Notes: generated from the letters alone by a model not told the origin. 42,929 nt of DNA from Faeciplasma avium (GCA_018713505.1 DVOL01000012.1:1-42929); one strand, 5' to 3'; shown: positions 23,772-32,604, counted from the first letter of the stretch. Translations and numbers: made by a program.

Positions 23772-24981
23772 AAAGCAGCTTAAAATCCTTGCCTTTTCCT
23801 ATACCGACTACGACGCTATCATCTGCGACGGGGCGGTGAGGTCGGGAAAGACGAGCATTATGACCGTCTCGTTTATCGACTGGGCGATGAGGCGCTTTGA
23901 CGGCGTGAGGCTGGGCATCTGCGGGAAAACGGCTGACTCTGCGATAAAAAACATCATCCAGCCCTACCTTATTATGTCCTATCCAAGGCAGAGGTACACC
24001 CTCAAATGGAGGAGGTCTGAAAAGGTGCTGGAGGTCTCGCAGGGGAAAAGGAAAAACCTCTTTGAGGTCTTTGGCGGCAGGGACGAGTCCAGCAGTGCGC
24101 TGATTCAGGGAAGGACGCTTGGCGGTGTGTTTCTTGACGAGGTCGTCCTCATGCCGAAGAGCTTTGTCATGCAGGCAATCGCCAGATGCTCGGTTGAGGG
24201 CGCAAGGCTGTGGTTTTGCTGCAACCCGGACAGCCCGGAGCACTGGTTCTACAAGGAGTGGATACTAAAGGCGAGGGAGAAAAACGCCCTATATCTTCAC
24301 TTTGTCCTAGAGGACAATCCCTCCTTATCGGAGGCGACCCTGAGAAGATACCGCCAGGGCTACAGCGGAGTTTTCTATCAGCGGTACATCCTAGGCGAGT
24401 GGACTGCGGCGGAGGGGCTTGTCTATCAGCTTCCTGAGGACGCCGTCACCGACTACATCCCGGAGCACGGGGAGTACTACATCTCCTGCGACTACGGCAC
24501 GATGAATCCGTTTTCGATAGGTCTTTGGTGCGTCAGCGAGGGCGTCGCCTACAGGCTGAGGGAGTTTTACTACGACGGCAGAGCGTCCGGCAGGCAGCTC
24601 ACCGACGAGGAATACTATGACGAGCTTAAAAGACTCGCAGCCGGATATCCCATCCGCTTTGTGGTGGTGGACCCCTCTGCGGCGTCCTTTATAACCCTGA
24701 TAAAGAGGGCTGGCGAGCTGAGGGTAAAAAGAGCCAAAAACGATGTCATAAGCGGAATAAGGCTGACAGCCGGGCTTTTAAGGCAGGGGAAAATCAGGAT
24801 AAATCCCTCCTGCAAGGACAGCCTCAGGGAGTTTAAGCTCTACAGGTGGGACGAAGACTCCGGCACCGACAGGGTCATAAAGGAAAACGACCACGCCATG
24901 GACGACATAAGGTACTTTGCGGCGACCGTGCTCTCCGGCAGGCAGTTTTCCTATCCCTCGCACAGGGCTGACAGCGTATAA
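23761..24981 (+). CDS. phage terminase large subunit (PBSX type)
   Basis: The packaging motor and nuclease, 406 residues. Walker A is GAVRSGKTS (residues 24-32) and Walker B is FLDEVVLM (D126, E127). The C-terminal RNase H-like nuclease part has YISCDYGTMNPFS, VVVDPSAASF and NDHAMDDIRYFA, so its acidic residues are kept. The ATG at 23761 follows GAGGAGGAAA and is preferred over an upstream in-frame codon. Both catalytic domains look intact, which argues against decay. Confidence 0.95.
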   Translation: MLTEKQLKILAFSYTDYDAIICDGAVRSGKTSIMTVSFIDWAMRRFDGVRLGICGKTADSAIKNIIQPYLIMSYPRQRYTLKWRRSEKVLEVSQGKRKNLFEVFGGRDESSSALIQGRTLGGVFLDEVVLMPKSFVMQAIARCSVEGARLWFCCNPDSPEHWFYKEWILKAREKNALYLHFVLEDNPSLSEATLRRYRQGYSGVFYQRYILGEWTAAEGLVYQLPEDAVTDYIPEHGEYYISCDYGTMNPFSIGLWCVSEGVAYRLREFYYDGRASGRQLTDEEYYDELKRLAAGYPIRFVVVDPSAASFITLIKRAGELRVKRAKNDVISGIRLTAGLLRQGKIRINPSCKDSLREFKLYRWDEDSGTDRVIKENDHAMDDIRYFAATVLSGRQFSYPSHRADSV

Positions 24982-25004
24982 AAAATGCAAAGAAAGGAAA
25001 GGGT

Positions 25005-26312
25005 ATGAAAACTTATCAGGACATGAAAAGGGCGTTGAAGGAGGACCCAGAAAACGGGCTTTATTCCTTCATCCTAGAAAGCGTGAGGGACTACAAGCGC
25101 TCCGACGCCTACAAAACCGTTCTTGAGGCTATAGACTACTGGCGGAATCAGAATCCGACCATAACAAAGTATCAGAAGCTTTTGTACACCGTGTCGGGAG
25201 GGACGGCTCCTGACAACTACTCGGCTAACTACAAGCTGGCTACAAATGTCTACTTCCGCTTTATAACCCAGACTGTGCAGTATCTTTTGGGAAAGGGCGT
25301 CAGCTTTGACAGCCCGGACACCAAAAAAAGGCTTGGCGGCAGGGCGTTTGACAAGGCTCTTCAGACCGCTCTTACTGCGGCTCTGAACGGCGGGACGGCT
25401 TACGGCCTTTGGAACAGCGACAGGCTTGAGGTATTCGGAGCGGAGGAGTTTGTCCCGCTTTACGACGAGGAGAGCGGCTCTTTGATGGCGGGAATAAGAT
25501 TTTGGCAGCTTGAAAGGGACAGACAGCTCAGGCTTTCGCTTTTCGAGGAGGATGGCTGCACAGAGCTTATAATGAAGGATTCTGACGAGCTTCCTGCGGT
25601 GCTGAGAAAAAAGCAGCCCTACAGGAAAACAACAGCATATCTTCCCTCCGGGGAGGAGCTTTTAAGAATCGACGAGAACTACTCAAGGCTCCCGGTCATA
25701 ATCCTTCGCTCACCGAGAAAGCAGTCCTCGATAATAGGCTTTAAGAAGCTTATAGACTGCCACGACCTGATCGCCTCCGGGTATGCAAACGACATCGACG
25801 ACGCCTCGCTGATATACTGGACGATATCAAACGCCGGCGGAATGGATGAAATCGACCTTGCAAAATTTGTAAAGCAGCTCAGAACAGTAAGAGCCGCCGT
25901 TGTCGAGGACGACGGAGCAAGAGCGGAGGCTCACTCAGTATCTCTGCCATACGAGAGCAGGGAGGCTATTTTAAACAGGCTGGAGTCGGATATGTATAGG
26001 GACTTCATGGTCTTAAATCCCGACACCATCCACGGAGGCACCAGCACCGCAACCGCAATAAAGGCGGCTTACGAGCCGATGAACCTTTATTCAAACCTTC
26101 TGGAGGCGAGCGTCTCGGAGTTTATAAGCGAGCTTTTGGAGCTGCTTGACATAAGCGACAGCCCCAGCTTCACAAGGACTACAATCGTAAATGAGCTGGA
26201 AATCGCCAACACCAAAAAGGCAAGAGTCGAAACGGCTCTTTTGCTTAAGGAGGTCTTGGGCGAGCAGAAGGTCAGGGAGCTTATAGAGGAGATAGTCGGT
26301 CAGGGGATATAG
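25005..26312 (+). CDS. phage portal protein (SPP1 gp6 type)
   Basis: 435 residues resembling the SPP1 gp6-like portal family. Typical parts are an early Trp-Arg-containing helix (YWRNQNPTITKYQK), NYKLATNVYFRFITQTVQYLLGKGVSF, a central FVPLYDEESGSLMAGIRFW, and SGYANDIDDASLIYW in the stem. The portal forms the DNA channel of the capsid. It lies 23 bases after the terminase, preceded by AAAGGAAAGG. Confidence 0.93.
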   Translation: MKTYQDMKRALKEDPENGLYSFILESVRDYKRSDAYKTVLEAIDYWRNQNPTITKYQKLLYTVSGGTAPDNYSANYKLATNVYFRFITQTVQYLLGKGVSFDSPDTKKRLGGRAFDKALQTALTAALNGGTAYGLWNSDRLEVFGAEEFVPLYDEESGSLMAGIRFWQLERDRQLRLSLFEEDGCTELIMKDSDELPAVLRKKQPYRKTTAYLPSGEELLRIDENYSRLPVIILRSPRKQSSIIGFKKLIDCHDLIASGYANDIDDASLIYWTISNAGGMDEIDLAKFVKQLRTVRAAVVEDDGARAEAHSVSLPYESREAILNRLESDMYRDFMVLNPDTIHGGTSTATAIKAAYEPMNLYSNLLEASVSEFISELLELLDISDSPSFTRTTIVNELEIANTKKARVETALLLKEVLGEQKVRELIEEIVGQGI

Positions 26313-26354
26313 CGGCTGTCAGGGAAGTCTTTTGAATTTGAAAGGATATATAAT

Positions 26355-26933
26355 ATGTCATTAACCAGAAAAATGCTAAAGGAAATGGGCATAGGGGATA
26401 TAAGCATAGAGAAGATTATAGCCGCCCATACCCAGACTCTCGAGGGGGTTGAAAAGCTCAGGGAGGACTCAAAAAGGCTCGAGGAGGCAAATTCCGAGCT
26501 TGAGAGGCTAAGAGCGCTCCTTAGTGAGGACTGGGAGGGAAAATACCGCTCGCTCAGCGAGGAGTACGAGAGCTATAAAAAGGGCGTGGAGGACGCCGCC
26601 CTCAAGGAAAAGAGGGTGAGCCTTCTTACAGGTCTTATGAGGGAATGCGGGGTTCTGGAGGAATGTATAGCTCCCATAACCGAGATAAGCAGCCTGGAGG
26701 CAATAGGCTTCTCAGAGGACGGAGAGCCTCTTGAGGTGGAGTCTATCAAGCAGGAGATAATGTCGAAATGGGCCGCCTTTATCCCCAAAACGGTGACCGT
26801 CGGGCTGACGGTCGCCGACCCGCCCAAGGAACCGGGCGAGAAGGTCTTTACCCGTGAGGACCTAAAGAGGATGACTCCACGGGAGATTAACCAAAACTAC
26901 GATAAAATTGTCGAGGACCTAAGGCATATATAG
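26355..26933 (+). CDS. phage scaffolding-like protein
   Basis: 192 residues. A long charged coiled-coil stretch (about residues 25-85, e.g. LREDSKRLEEANSELERLR) is followed by a compact C-terminal part ending KVFTREDLKRMTPREINQNY, which resembles the end of scaffold or GP20-like minor structural proteins. Position between portal and capsid is the standard scaffold position. Function is inferred from this and from the coiled coil. Confidence 0.8.
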   Translation: MSLTRKMLKEMGIGDISIEKIIAAHTQTLEGVEKLREDSKRLEEANSELERLRALLSEDWEGKYRSLSEEYESYKKGVEDAALKEKRVSLLTGLMRECGVLEECIAPITEISSLEAIGFSEDGEPLEVESIKQEIMSKWAAFIPKTVTVGLTVADPPKEPGEKVFTREDLKRMTPREINQNYDKIVEDLRHI

Positions 26934-26966
26934 CCGTTTCGGTCCGAAAGGAAAGGATGATATTAA

Positions 26967-27800
26967 ATGGCAGTAACTAACTTTATACCCGAGCTTTGGA
27001 GCGCAAGGCTGCTTCAGTCGCTTGAAAAAACCCATGTAGCCGCAAACCTTGTAAACCGTGACTACGAGGGTGAGATAAGACAGCAGGGCGACACCGTGCA
27101 TATAAATATGATAGGAGCTATCACCGTCCGGGACTACACCAAAGGCTCCGACATCGTAGCGCCTGAGGAGCTTAGCACCACCGACCAGACCCTTGTCATC
27201 TCCCAGGCAAAATACTTTAACTTCCAGATTGACGATGTGGACGCCGCACAGGTAGCGGGAAGCCTGATGGACAGCGCCCTGGCAAGAAGCGCATACGCCC
27301 TTAAGGACGCTGCTGACAGCTACATTCTAAAGACTATAGCCGACGGACTTCTCACAGAAAACACCATAGGAAGCTCCGCCGCCGTCGCTCTCACCAAGGA
27401 CAACATCTACGAGAACATCATCAAGCTAAGGCTTATTCTCGACAGGAACAATGTCCCCCTTGAGGGCAGAACCATCGTAATACCTCCTGAGGCTTATGCC
27501 CTTCTTTTGCAGGACTCCAGGTTTGTCTCTGGAGACATCGGCAGCGAGGCTCTAAGAAGCGGCTACATAGGAAGCGTAGCCGGCTTTGAAATCTACGAGT
27601 CGAACAACTGCAGCAAGTCAGACTCCACCTACACCATCACCGCACAGGTGAGGTCAGCCTGCACCTACGCCGAGCAGATAGTCGAGACCGGCGCATACCG
27701 TCCCGAAAAGAGATTTGCCGACGCCGTCAAGGGGCTTCATGTATACGGCGCAAAGGTTGTCGACCAGACCCAGATAGCAGGGCTTCTTTGTACCTTCTGA
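26967..27800 (+). CDS. phage major capsid protein
   Basis: 277 residues starting AVTNFIPELWSARLLQSLEK, followed by GEIRQQGDTVHINMIGAITV and LVISQAKYFNFQIDDVDAAQ. This fits the family of P22-coat-like or HK97-fold capsid proteins common in Firmicutes phages. No protease gene is seen, so the capsid would mature without a dedicated protease, or use another. The TGA at 27798-27800 overlaps the next ATG by one base. Confidence 0.92.
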   Translation: MAVTNFIPELWSARLLQSLEKTHVAANLVNRDYEGEIRQQGDTVHINMIGAITVRDYTKGSDIVAPEELSTTDQTLVISQAKYFNFQIDDVDAAQVAGSLMDSALARSAYALKDAADSYILKTIADGLLTENTIGSSAAVALTKDNIYENIIKLRLILDRNNVPLEGRTIVIPPEAYALLLQDSRFVSGDIGSEALRSGYIGSVAGFEIYESNNCSKSDSTYTITAQVRSACTYAEQIVETGAYRPEKRFADAVKGLHVYGAKVVDQTQIAGLLCTF

Positions 27801-28219
27801 TGAGCGAGCTGACGATTACTAAGGTCTGCCGCCACATAAAAAACTACTTTGAAAGGGATTCGATAGAGGGGGACCTTGTCATTTCCCAGGGCACGCTCTC
27901 CTGCGGCGACAGGCTGCCAGAGGGCTGCTACTACCGAATTCTGGGGAGCCTTCACAACGACGGGGTGCATCTGCACCCCGCCCAGGGGCTTACCGATGAG
28001 TCCTTTAGCGGCAGTGTGCGGATTATGGCTCCCCCGGAGGACTTTCTTAGCCTTGTTCTTGAAATCGAGGAGTATGAGGCCTCAAAAAACGGCTCGGCGG
28101 AGGGCTTTGTTTCAGAGAGCTTCGGCGGCTACTCCTATAAAAAAGCGACAAGCGGCGGCAGACCTCTTGGCTGGCGACAGATTTTTAAGAGCAGGCTGGA
28201 CGATTTTAGAAAAATTTAG
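27800..28219 (+). CDS. phage head-tail connector-like protein
   Basis: 139 residues starting SELTITKVCRHIKNYFERD, which looks like the N-terminus of gp6/gp15-type connector proteins. The rest has RLPEGCYYRILGSLHNDGV and a C-terminal GGYSYKKATSGGRPLGW, typical of adaptor proteins that follow the capsid gene. One-base overlap with the capsid gene. No detailed match can be given. Confidence 0.7.
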   Translation: MSELTITKVCRHIKNYFERDSIEGDLVISQGTLSCGDRLPEGCYYRILGSLHNDGVHLHPAQGLTDESFSGSVRIMAPPEDFLSLVLEIEEYEASKNGSAEGFVSESFGGYSYKKATSGGRPLGWRQIFKSRLDDFRKI

Positions 28220-28231
28220 GAGGGATGGCTT

Positions 28232-28585
28232 TTGCTGTACGAAAGGGTTATGGAGAGCTGCAGGCTGATAAGGCAGTCGGTGTCTTTAGACGCTGACGGC
28301 AACAGGGTCATTGTAAAGGAGCAGCCGGTTGACATCATGGCGGCGTTTTCGGAGGACGGAACAAGAACGGCAGAGACGGCGGGAGGAGTCTGCGAGGTAA
28401 TAAGCTACACCGTTACCCTTTTAGAGGAGTACGGGGCGGCTCCCGGGGACATAATCCTCCGTGAAAACAATCAGGAGCTTAGGCTTACGGGGGCGGCGGA
28501 GCGTCCGCCCTCGTTCAGCGGGATAAGCTTCAGGCAGTACAAGGGGGAGGCTTGGGAATATGAGCATGGAACAGTCAATGTATGA
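28232..28585 (+). CDS. small phage head-completion or minor structural protein
   Basis: 117 residues, mostly beta-strand in appearance, TTG start after TAGGAGGGA. Size and position resemble head-closure/stopper proteins (gp16-like). It overlaps the next gene by 26 bases. Family not firmly recognised. Confidence 0.6.
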   Translation: MLYERVMESCRLIRQSVSLDADGNRVIVKEQPVDIMAAFSEDGTRTAETAGGVCEVISYTVTLLEEYGAAPGDIILRENNQELRLTGAAERPPSFSGISFRQYKGEAWEYEHGTVNV

Positions 28586-29318
28586 GTTTTTCTGTCAGTT
28601 CGGCGTTCCCGCCTTAAAGGAAGGCTCGGTGAGCCTTGGAGGGCTTCGTCCCGAGCTTCCGTATTTAACCTATTCCGATGTCTCGGTGCTAAAGACCGGC
28701 GGACAGCAGAAAATAACCGTCAATGTTTATTACAGAGACGACACGGACTGGCGGTCTCCCGGGGAGTTCGAGGAGCTTGCAGGGATTTTCATCCCGATGG
28801 AGGGGACCTACTGCTATTACGACTCCGGGACGGTATATATTGCAAGAGGGGACAGCTTTTTAAGCCATGCCAGCCCCTCGGGGACACGCTCCGACCCGTC
28901 CTTGAGGACGGTAAGGATGGAGCTTCTGGCGGAGGCTGTAAATCAAACCGAGACGATAGTATTTGGCTCAGGCTCAAGCTCGGTATCGTTTCCCGCCGGG
29001 ACTAAGATTATCCCGAAATACACCCTTGACGGCTCCAGGTCAAAAACGCTGAGCGGAAGGATTGTCGTAGACTACACCGGCGTAAGAAGGGAGCTTGAGG
29101 TGAAAACCGGCTGGGTCAGGCTTGACGACGCCGAGGACCTTGTAAGCCTGGTAGCATCGTCGCCAAGGATGCTGGTGAGGTGTCCTATGCTCTTTGGGCT
29201 GATGGGAGCTAAGTATTACATAGTGGACCCTCCCAAAATCACCCAGAGCCGCTTCTGCCCGTTTTCCCAGTATCAGTATGTAAGGCTGACCATATCGGCG
29301 ATTGAAAGCGAGGTGTGA
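28560..29318 (+). CDS. phage structural protein, possible two-domain fusion
   Basis: 252 residues. The first ~120 residues (from FCQFGVPALKEG through YRDDTDWRSPGEFEELAG) look like a tail-completion or minor tail protein. The last ~120 contain DGSRSKTLSGRIVVDY and VRRELEVKTGWVRLDDAEDL, a pattern seen in small phage structural proteins. The gene may join two proteins that are separate in other phages. Start at 28560, or 28566 two codons later. The fold assignments are inference. Confidence 0.55.
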   Translation: MSMEQSMYEFFCQFGVPALKEGSVSLGGLRPELPYLTYSDVSVLKTGGQQKITVNVYYRDDTDWRSPGEFEELAGIFIPMEGTYCYYDSGTVYIARGDSFLSHASPSGTRSDPSLRTVRMELLAEAVNQTETIVFGSGSSSVSFPAGTKIIPKYTLDGSRSKTLSGRIVVDYTGVRRELEVKTGWVRLDDAEDLVSLVASSPRMLVRCPMLFGLMGAKYYIVDPPKITQSRFCPFSQYQYVRLTISAIESEV

Positions 29319-29321
29319 GAA

Positions 29322-30764
29322 TTGGACAGCAGTATAAGCTACGACCCGGAGCTAAGGGTAAGAGAGGTCGGAGCCAGAATTGTGATAAGCTCACGGGCGT
29401 ATGAGCTTCGGCAGGCGTCGACAGCCAGCTTTTCGGACAGCTCGGCGTTCAGTCAGGACTCGCAGGCGTCGGCGCTTCTCGACGGAGACAAAAGCAGTGC
29501 GGCGGCTACGGTAAGCTCCCCGGCAGGAGCTACCATACAGATAAGGTGCGGCTCGATGTACTACTCGGACGGAGTTGGAATCTGTCTTCTTTCCTCCGGC
29601 GAGCTTCCTATAGGGATATCGGTTAGCTTTATCTACTCGGACGGTCAGAAAACGGTAGTGGCTGACCTTTCTGGTTATAGCTCGGTGTCCGAGCTGCAGG
29701 ATGGCGTGATATTTGTAAAAAAGCCGGACAGAAGCCTTGAGCCGACCGGCTTTGATATTCTCATTTCAGGAAGCGGGGCTGTCATAAGCGAGATACTTTT
29801 ATCCACCACCCCGGAGGAGGGAATAGTCTTTGAAGCCGGCGACATATCCTCCTTGAGCATATGGGAGGGCGCCGATATCACCGGGCTTACTCTAAGCTCA
29901 AGGAAGCTGGAGGTCATACTTCCCTCTGTCTGCGCCCCGAGAATCAAGGGGAGCGTCTTTGGGAGCCTTGTTTCAGCATGGATTTCGGTGAACGGAAGCT
30001 ACTATCATGCGGGGGACTTCTATGCCGACAGCTTTTCAAACGAGGGAAGTATCTCACGGCTTAAGGCGAGCGACCAGGTGACAAGGATGGCAAGGTATGA
30101 AACCGGCCTTTATGTAAACTCGCCGGTTAGCCTCTCCCTTCTGCTTGAAAATCCCACGGGAGCCGTCGCTGGGCTTAGCTTTATGAGCAACAGCTACTCT
30201 CTGGGAGCGCTTGTCCAGCCGAGGATGCTGGAGGGCATAGACACCCAGAAAAGATGCGTTTTGAAGCTTGCCCAGGCGGCAAGGCTGTCGTCTTGCTGGG
30301 TGGACAGAAAGGGCAGAGTCAATATAATTAGCCTTGTCAACAGGTTCTTGACGGAGGGAAGCACAGCCTCCCTTACCGTCACCCACAACCAGATAACCGG
30401 GATAGTCAGCGACAGCTATACTCCTGCATACACGATGGCTAGGCTGTATGAAAAGAGCACAAGCTCGTCTGCACTGTCCGCCTCGGGGGTGTACAGACCG
30501 GGAGAGTATGCACAGTCCCTGATTAACGACTTCACCGCCTCCTCCGAGAATAAGACAATAAGCGACAATTTACTGCTCGGTATGAATCTCAGGCACAGGC
30601 TCAAAATCGAGACTAGATTCGACCCGAGGCTTGAAATAGGCGATATTATTGAGCTTGAGCGGCTGGAGGACAGATCAAGGCATGAGAGCTTTATTTTCGT
30701 CGGTCAGAGCATCGTGCTAAAGGACGGACGGTTGTCCTCGGTTATCGAGCTGGTCGGCGAGTAG
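29322..30764 (+). CDS. tail-hub-like phage structural protein
   Basis: 480 residues. The N-terminal ~150 are Ser-rich beta structure with a carbohydrate-binding-like look (DGDKSSAAATVSSPAGATIQ). The centre has GSVFGSLVSAWISVNGSYYHAGDFYADSF and the C-terminal ~120 has HRLKIETRFDPRLEIGDIIE and GQSIVLKDGRLSSVIE, like the end of baseplate-hub proteins (gp27/gp44 type). TTG start, three bases after the previous stop. It may attach the particle to cells. It is the largest structural protein here; no tape measure or tail tube accompanies it. Confidence 0.6.
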   Translation: MDSSISYDPELRVREVGARIVISSRAYELRQASTASFSDSSAFSQDSQASALLDGDKSSAAATVSSPAGATIQIRCGSMYYSDGVGICLLSSGELPIGISVSFIYSDGQKTVVADLSGYSSVSELQDGVIFVKKPDRSLEPTGFDILISGSGAVISEILLSTTPEEGIVFEAGDISSLSIWEGADITGLTLSSRKLEVILPSVCAPRIKGSVFGSLVSAWISVNGSYYHAGDFYADSFSNEGSISRLKASDQVTRMARYETGLYVNSPVSLSLLLENPTGAVAGLSFMSNSYSLGALVQPRMLEGIDTQKRCVLKLAQAARLSSCWVDRKGRVNIISLVNRFLTEGSTASLTVTHNQITGIVSDSYTPAYTMARLYEKSTSSSALSASGVYRPGEYAQSLINDFTASSENKTISDNLLLGMNLRHRLKIETRFDPRLEIGDIIELERLEDRSRHESFIFVGQSIVLKDGRLSSVIELVGE

Positions 30765-30799
30765 ACTGATTAGAAACGGATTGGAGGCTTGATATATAG

Positions 30800-31444
30800 A
30801 TGACAGGATTGCTGGGAGTTGACCTTTCAAAACATCAAAAGGCGGGAGAGGTGGATTTTTCTGAGCTTAAGGCGCTTGGCTATGAATTTGTCATGCTAAG
30901 AGCGGGGTACGGAATGTATCCCAGTCAGGAGGACTCCGCCTTTTCAAGCCATTACAAGGCCGCACGGCAGTCGGGACTGGAGGTGGGAGCCTATCACTAC
31001 AGCTACGCCAAAAGCGAGTCGGAGGCTAAAAGGGAGGCGGAGTGCTTTCTTGGCTGGATAAGGGACAAAAGGCTTAGCTACCCGGTGGCGTTTGACATCG
31101 AGGACGGCAGTCAGAAAAAGCTTGGAAAAAGCCTTTGCACCGACATAGCCCTTAGCTTTATGGAGAGGGTGGAGTCTGCGGGGTATTACACCATGCTCTA
31201 CAGCTATGCAAATTTCATTAAAAACTGTCTGGATATGAATAGACTCAGGCATTTTGATGTCTGGCTGGCGTGCTACACCTCGGAGAAAAGAAGGGATGAG
31301 CTTTATACGCATCCCGTGCTGGGAATCTGGCAGTATTCCTCCTCTGTGATACTGCCCTCGGTCTATAAATCCAGGCTCGACCACAACATCTCCTACAAGG
31401 ACTATGCTAAAATCATAAAAAATGCAGGACTTAACAATCTCTAG
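30800..31444 (+). CDS. GH25 lysozyme (endolysin)
   Basis: 214 residues, a single GH25 muramidase domain. Catalytic regions are GVDLSKHQ at the N-terminus, the Asp/Glu of AFDIEDG, and RLDHNISYKDY near the end, with GAYHYSYAKS between. No signal peptide and no cell-wall-binding domain are seen, so release would depend on the holin next to it. It cuts peptidoglycan sugar chains to release particles. Confidence 0.93.
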   Translation: MTGLLGVDLSKHQKAGEVDFSELKALGYEFVMLRAGYGMYPSQEDSAFSSHYKAARQSGLEVGAYHYSYAKSESEAKREAECFLGWIRDKRLSYPVAFDIEDGSQKKLGKSLCTDIALSFMERVESAGYYTMLYSYANFIKNCLDMNRLRHFDVWLACYTSEKRRDELYTHPVLGIWQYSSSVILPSVYKSRLDHNISYKDYAKIIKNAGLNNL

Positions 31445-31462
31445 GCAAAGGGAGGGATAGCG

Positions 31463-31834
31463 TTGGAACTGTTCAGGGAGTTTATTTCAGAGTATGGCAG
31501 TACGATTTTGTACGCCGTGGTAACTGCGGCGGCAGGATATCTAGGAGTCGTCGTCAAGAGGCTGTACACAAGAATCATCAACGACAGGACTAAGCAGGAC
31601 CTTGCAAAAACGGTAGTCTCTGCTGTCGAGCAGATATACAAGGACCTTCACGGAGAGGAGAAGCTAAAAAAGGCTGTCGAGGCGCTTTCAGAGATGCTCG
31701 GGGACAGAGGAATAAATATCACCGAGCTTGAGCTTAGGATGCTTATAGAGTCTGCGGTTGCGGAGTTCAACAGGGCGTTTGAAAGCGGCAGCGAGGAGGA
31801 AGCCGGTAAGAGCGGCTTGGCGGCTGTCTCCTAA
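31463..31834 (+). CDS. phage holin, LLH type
   Basis: 123 residues. One N-terminal membrane segment (TILYAVVTAAAGYLGVVV) is followed by a basic loop and two helices with KTVVSAVEQIYKDLHG and EKLKKAVEALSEML, the pattern of LLH-family holins (Lactobacillus phage type). TTG start after GGGAGGG. It directly follows the lysozyme gene, making a full lysis pair. Confidence 0.9.
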   Translation: MELFREFISEYGSTILYAVVTAAAGYLGVVVKRLYTRIINDRTKQDLAKTVVSAVEQIYKDLHGEEKLKKAVEALSEMLGDRGINITELELRMLIESAVAEFNRAFESGSEEEAGKSGLAAVS

Positions 31835-31953
31835 GCGAGCTTACAGGTCCTTTGCACGGATTTTAGCTAACCGTGATATAAACGCCTCCTAGGGTACGGT
31901 ATAATTATATCAGGTCGGCAGGGTCAGCCGTAAAAAATGAGGAGGCGCAGAAT

Positions 31954-32115
31954 ATGTACAAAACAGTAGTAATAGAGTATTCACCCAGGGCTGAGGACAT
32001 GGCTAAAAGAATTGAGGAAAGGGCTAACGAGCTTTATAAAGAGGGCTTTTTGCTTGTTACGGTAACCGTTACCGGCTCTGCAAGGGCTGTAATGGTGCTA
32101 AAGAGCGTAGATTAG
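31954..32115 (+). CDS. 53-residue protein after the lysis genes
   Basis: ATG 31954 follows GAGGAGG and opens 53 codons: MYKTVVIEYSPRAEDMAKRI, a helix, then a strand pair ending VTVTGSARAVMVLKSV. Looks like a small alpha/beta protein. The -10-like TATAAT at 31900-31905 could give it its own promoter, but no good -35 is seen. Function unknown; probably a cassette gene. Confidence 0.65.
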   Translation: MYKTVVIEYSPRAEDMAKRIEERANELYKEGFLLVTVTVTGSARAVMVLKSVD

Positions 32116-32120
32116 CTGTA

Positions 32121-32276
32121 ATGGACTCAAACAAAATCAGCGCCGCTTTGTATGGGATAACCGCCGTGCTTTTTGTAATCTGTGCCGCCGTCGGGGACAG
32201 CCCCGCCTTTTACGGAGTTGCGGCCGCCTTTGCGGCTCTAGCGGCGGCGCAGGCGGCAAATTGCAAAAAAGGGTGA
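32121..32276 (+). CDS. 51-residue two-span membrane protein
   Basis: ATG 32121, five bases after the previous stop. Two hydrophobic segments (ALYGITAVLFVICAAV and FYGVAAAFAALAAAQAA) are joined by a short loop, with a basic end (CKKG). It could be a second holin, antiholin or a small toxin-like peptide, but nothing shows which. No strong ribosome site is seen, so translation may depend on the gene before it. Confidence 0.5.
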   Translation: MDSNKISAALYGITAVLFVICAAVGDSPAFYGVAAAFAALAAAQAANCKKG

Positions 32277-32300
32277 TAGAGCTACAAGACTCTATCACCC
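32271..32300 (+). other. 11-bp perfect hairpin over the last stop codon of the cassette
   Basis: GGGTGATAGAG at 32271-32281 and CTCTATCACCC at 32290-32300 are fully complementary around an 8-base loop. The stem includes the TGA of the 51-residue gene. There is no T-run, so it may protect or process the RNA end, or bind a protein. Confidence 0.6.
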
Positions 32301-32403
32301 CTCAGGGCGGCTCTTTGGAGCTCCCAGCGAGAGTTTTCAGGCGTCTATAAAGCGTGGGGCTTGGGCGTTTTCCAAAAAAACAGGATTTTTTTAAAAAAAG
32401 CAC

Positions 32404-32432
32404 TTGACAAACCCATTGCGTTGTTGTATAAT
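32404..32432 (+). promoter_or_regulatory. promoter of tRNA-Thr
   Basis: TTGACA at 32404-32409 and TATAAT at 32427-32432, 17-base spacer: perfect consensus. From 32301 to 32403 I see no other feature. Confidence 0.9.
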
Positions 32433-32466
32433 AGCAAGCGTTGTACGGCTTGCGTACATGGATGGT

Positions 32467-32542
<76 letters not shown>

Positions 32543-32582
32543 TTATTTTTTTGCCGTGAGACTCTAAGACTGCCTCGACAAA

Positions 32583-32604
32583 AAGCCCTCGGGCTTATTT
32601 TTTT
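32583..32604. terminator. bidirectional terminator between tRNA-Thr and the AI-2E permease
   Basis: AAGCCC/GGGCTT with a very short loop, followed by ATTTTTTT on the plus strand and preceded by a run of A (T on the minus strand). It separates the tRNA from a convergent gene. Confidence 0.7.

Noticed and set aside
27876..28268. Second frame across the connector gene
   Set aside because: Overlaps the better supported connector gene nearly fully and is Ala/Arg-rich with no domain.
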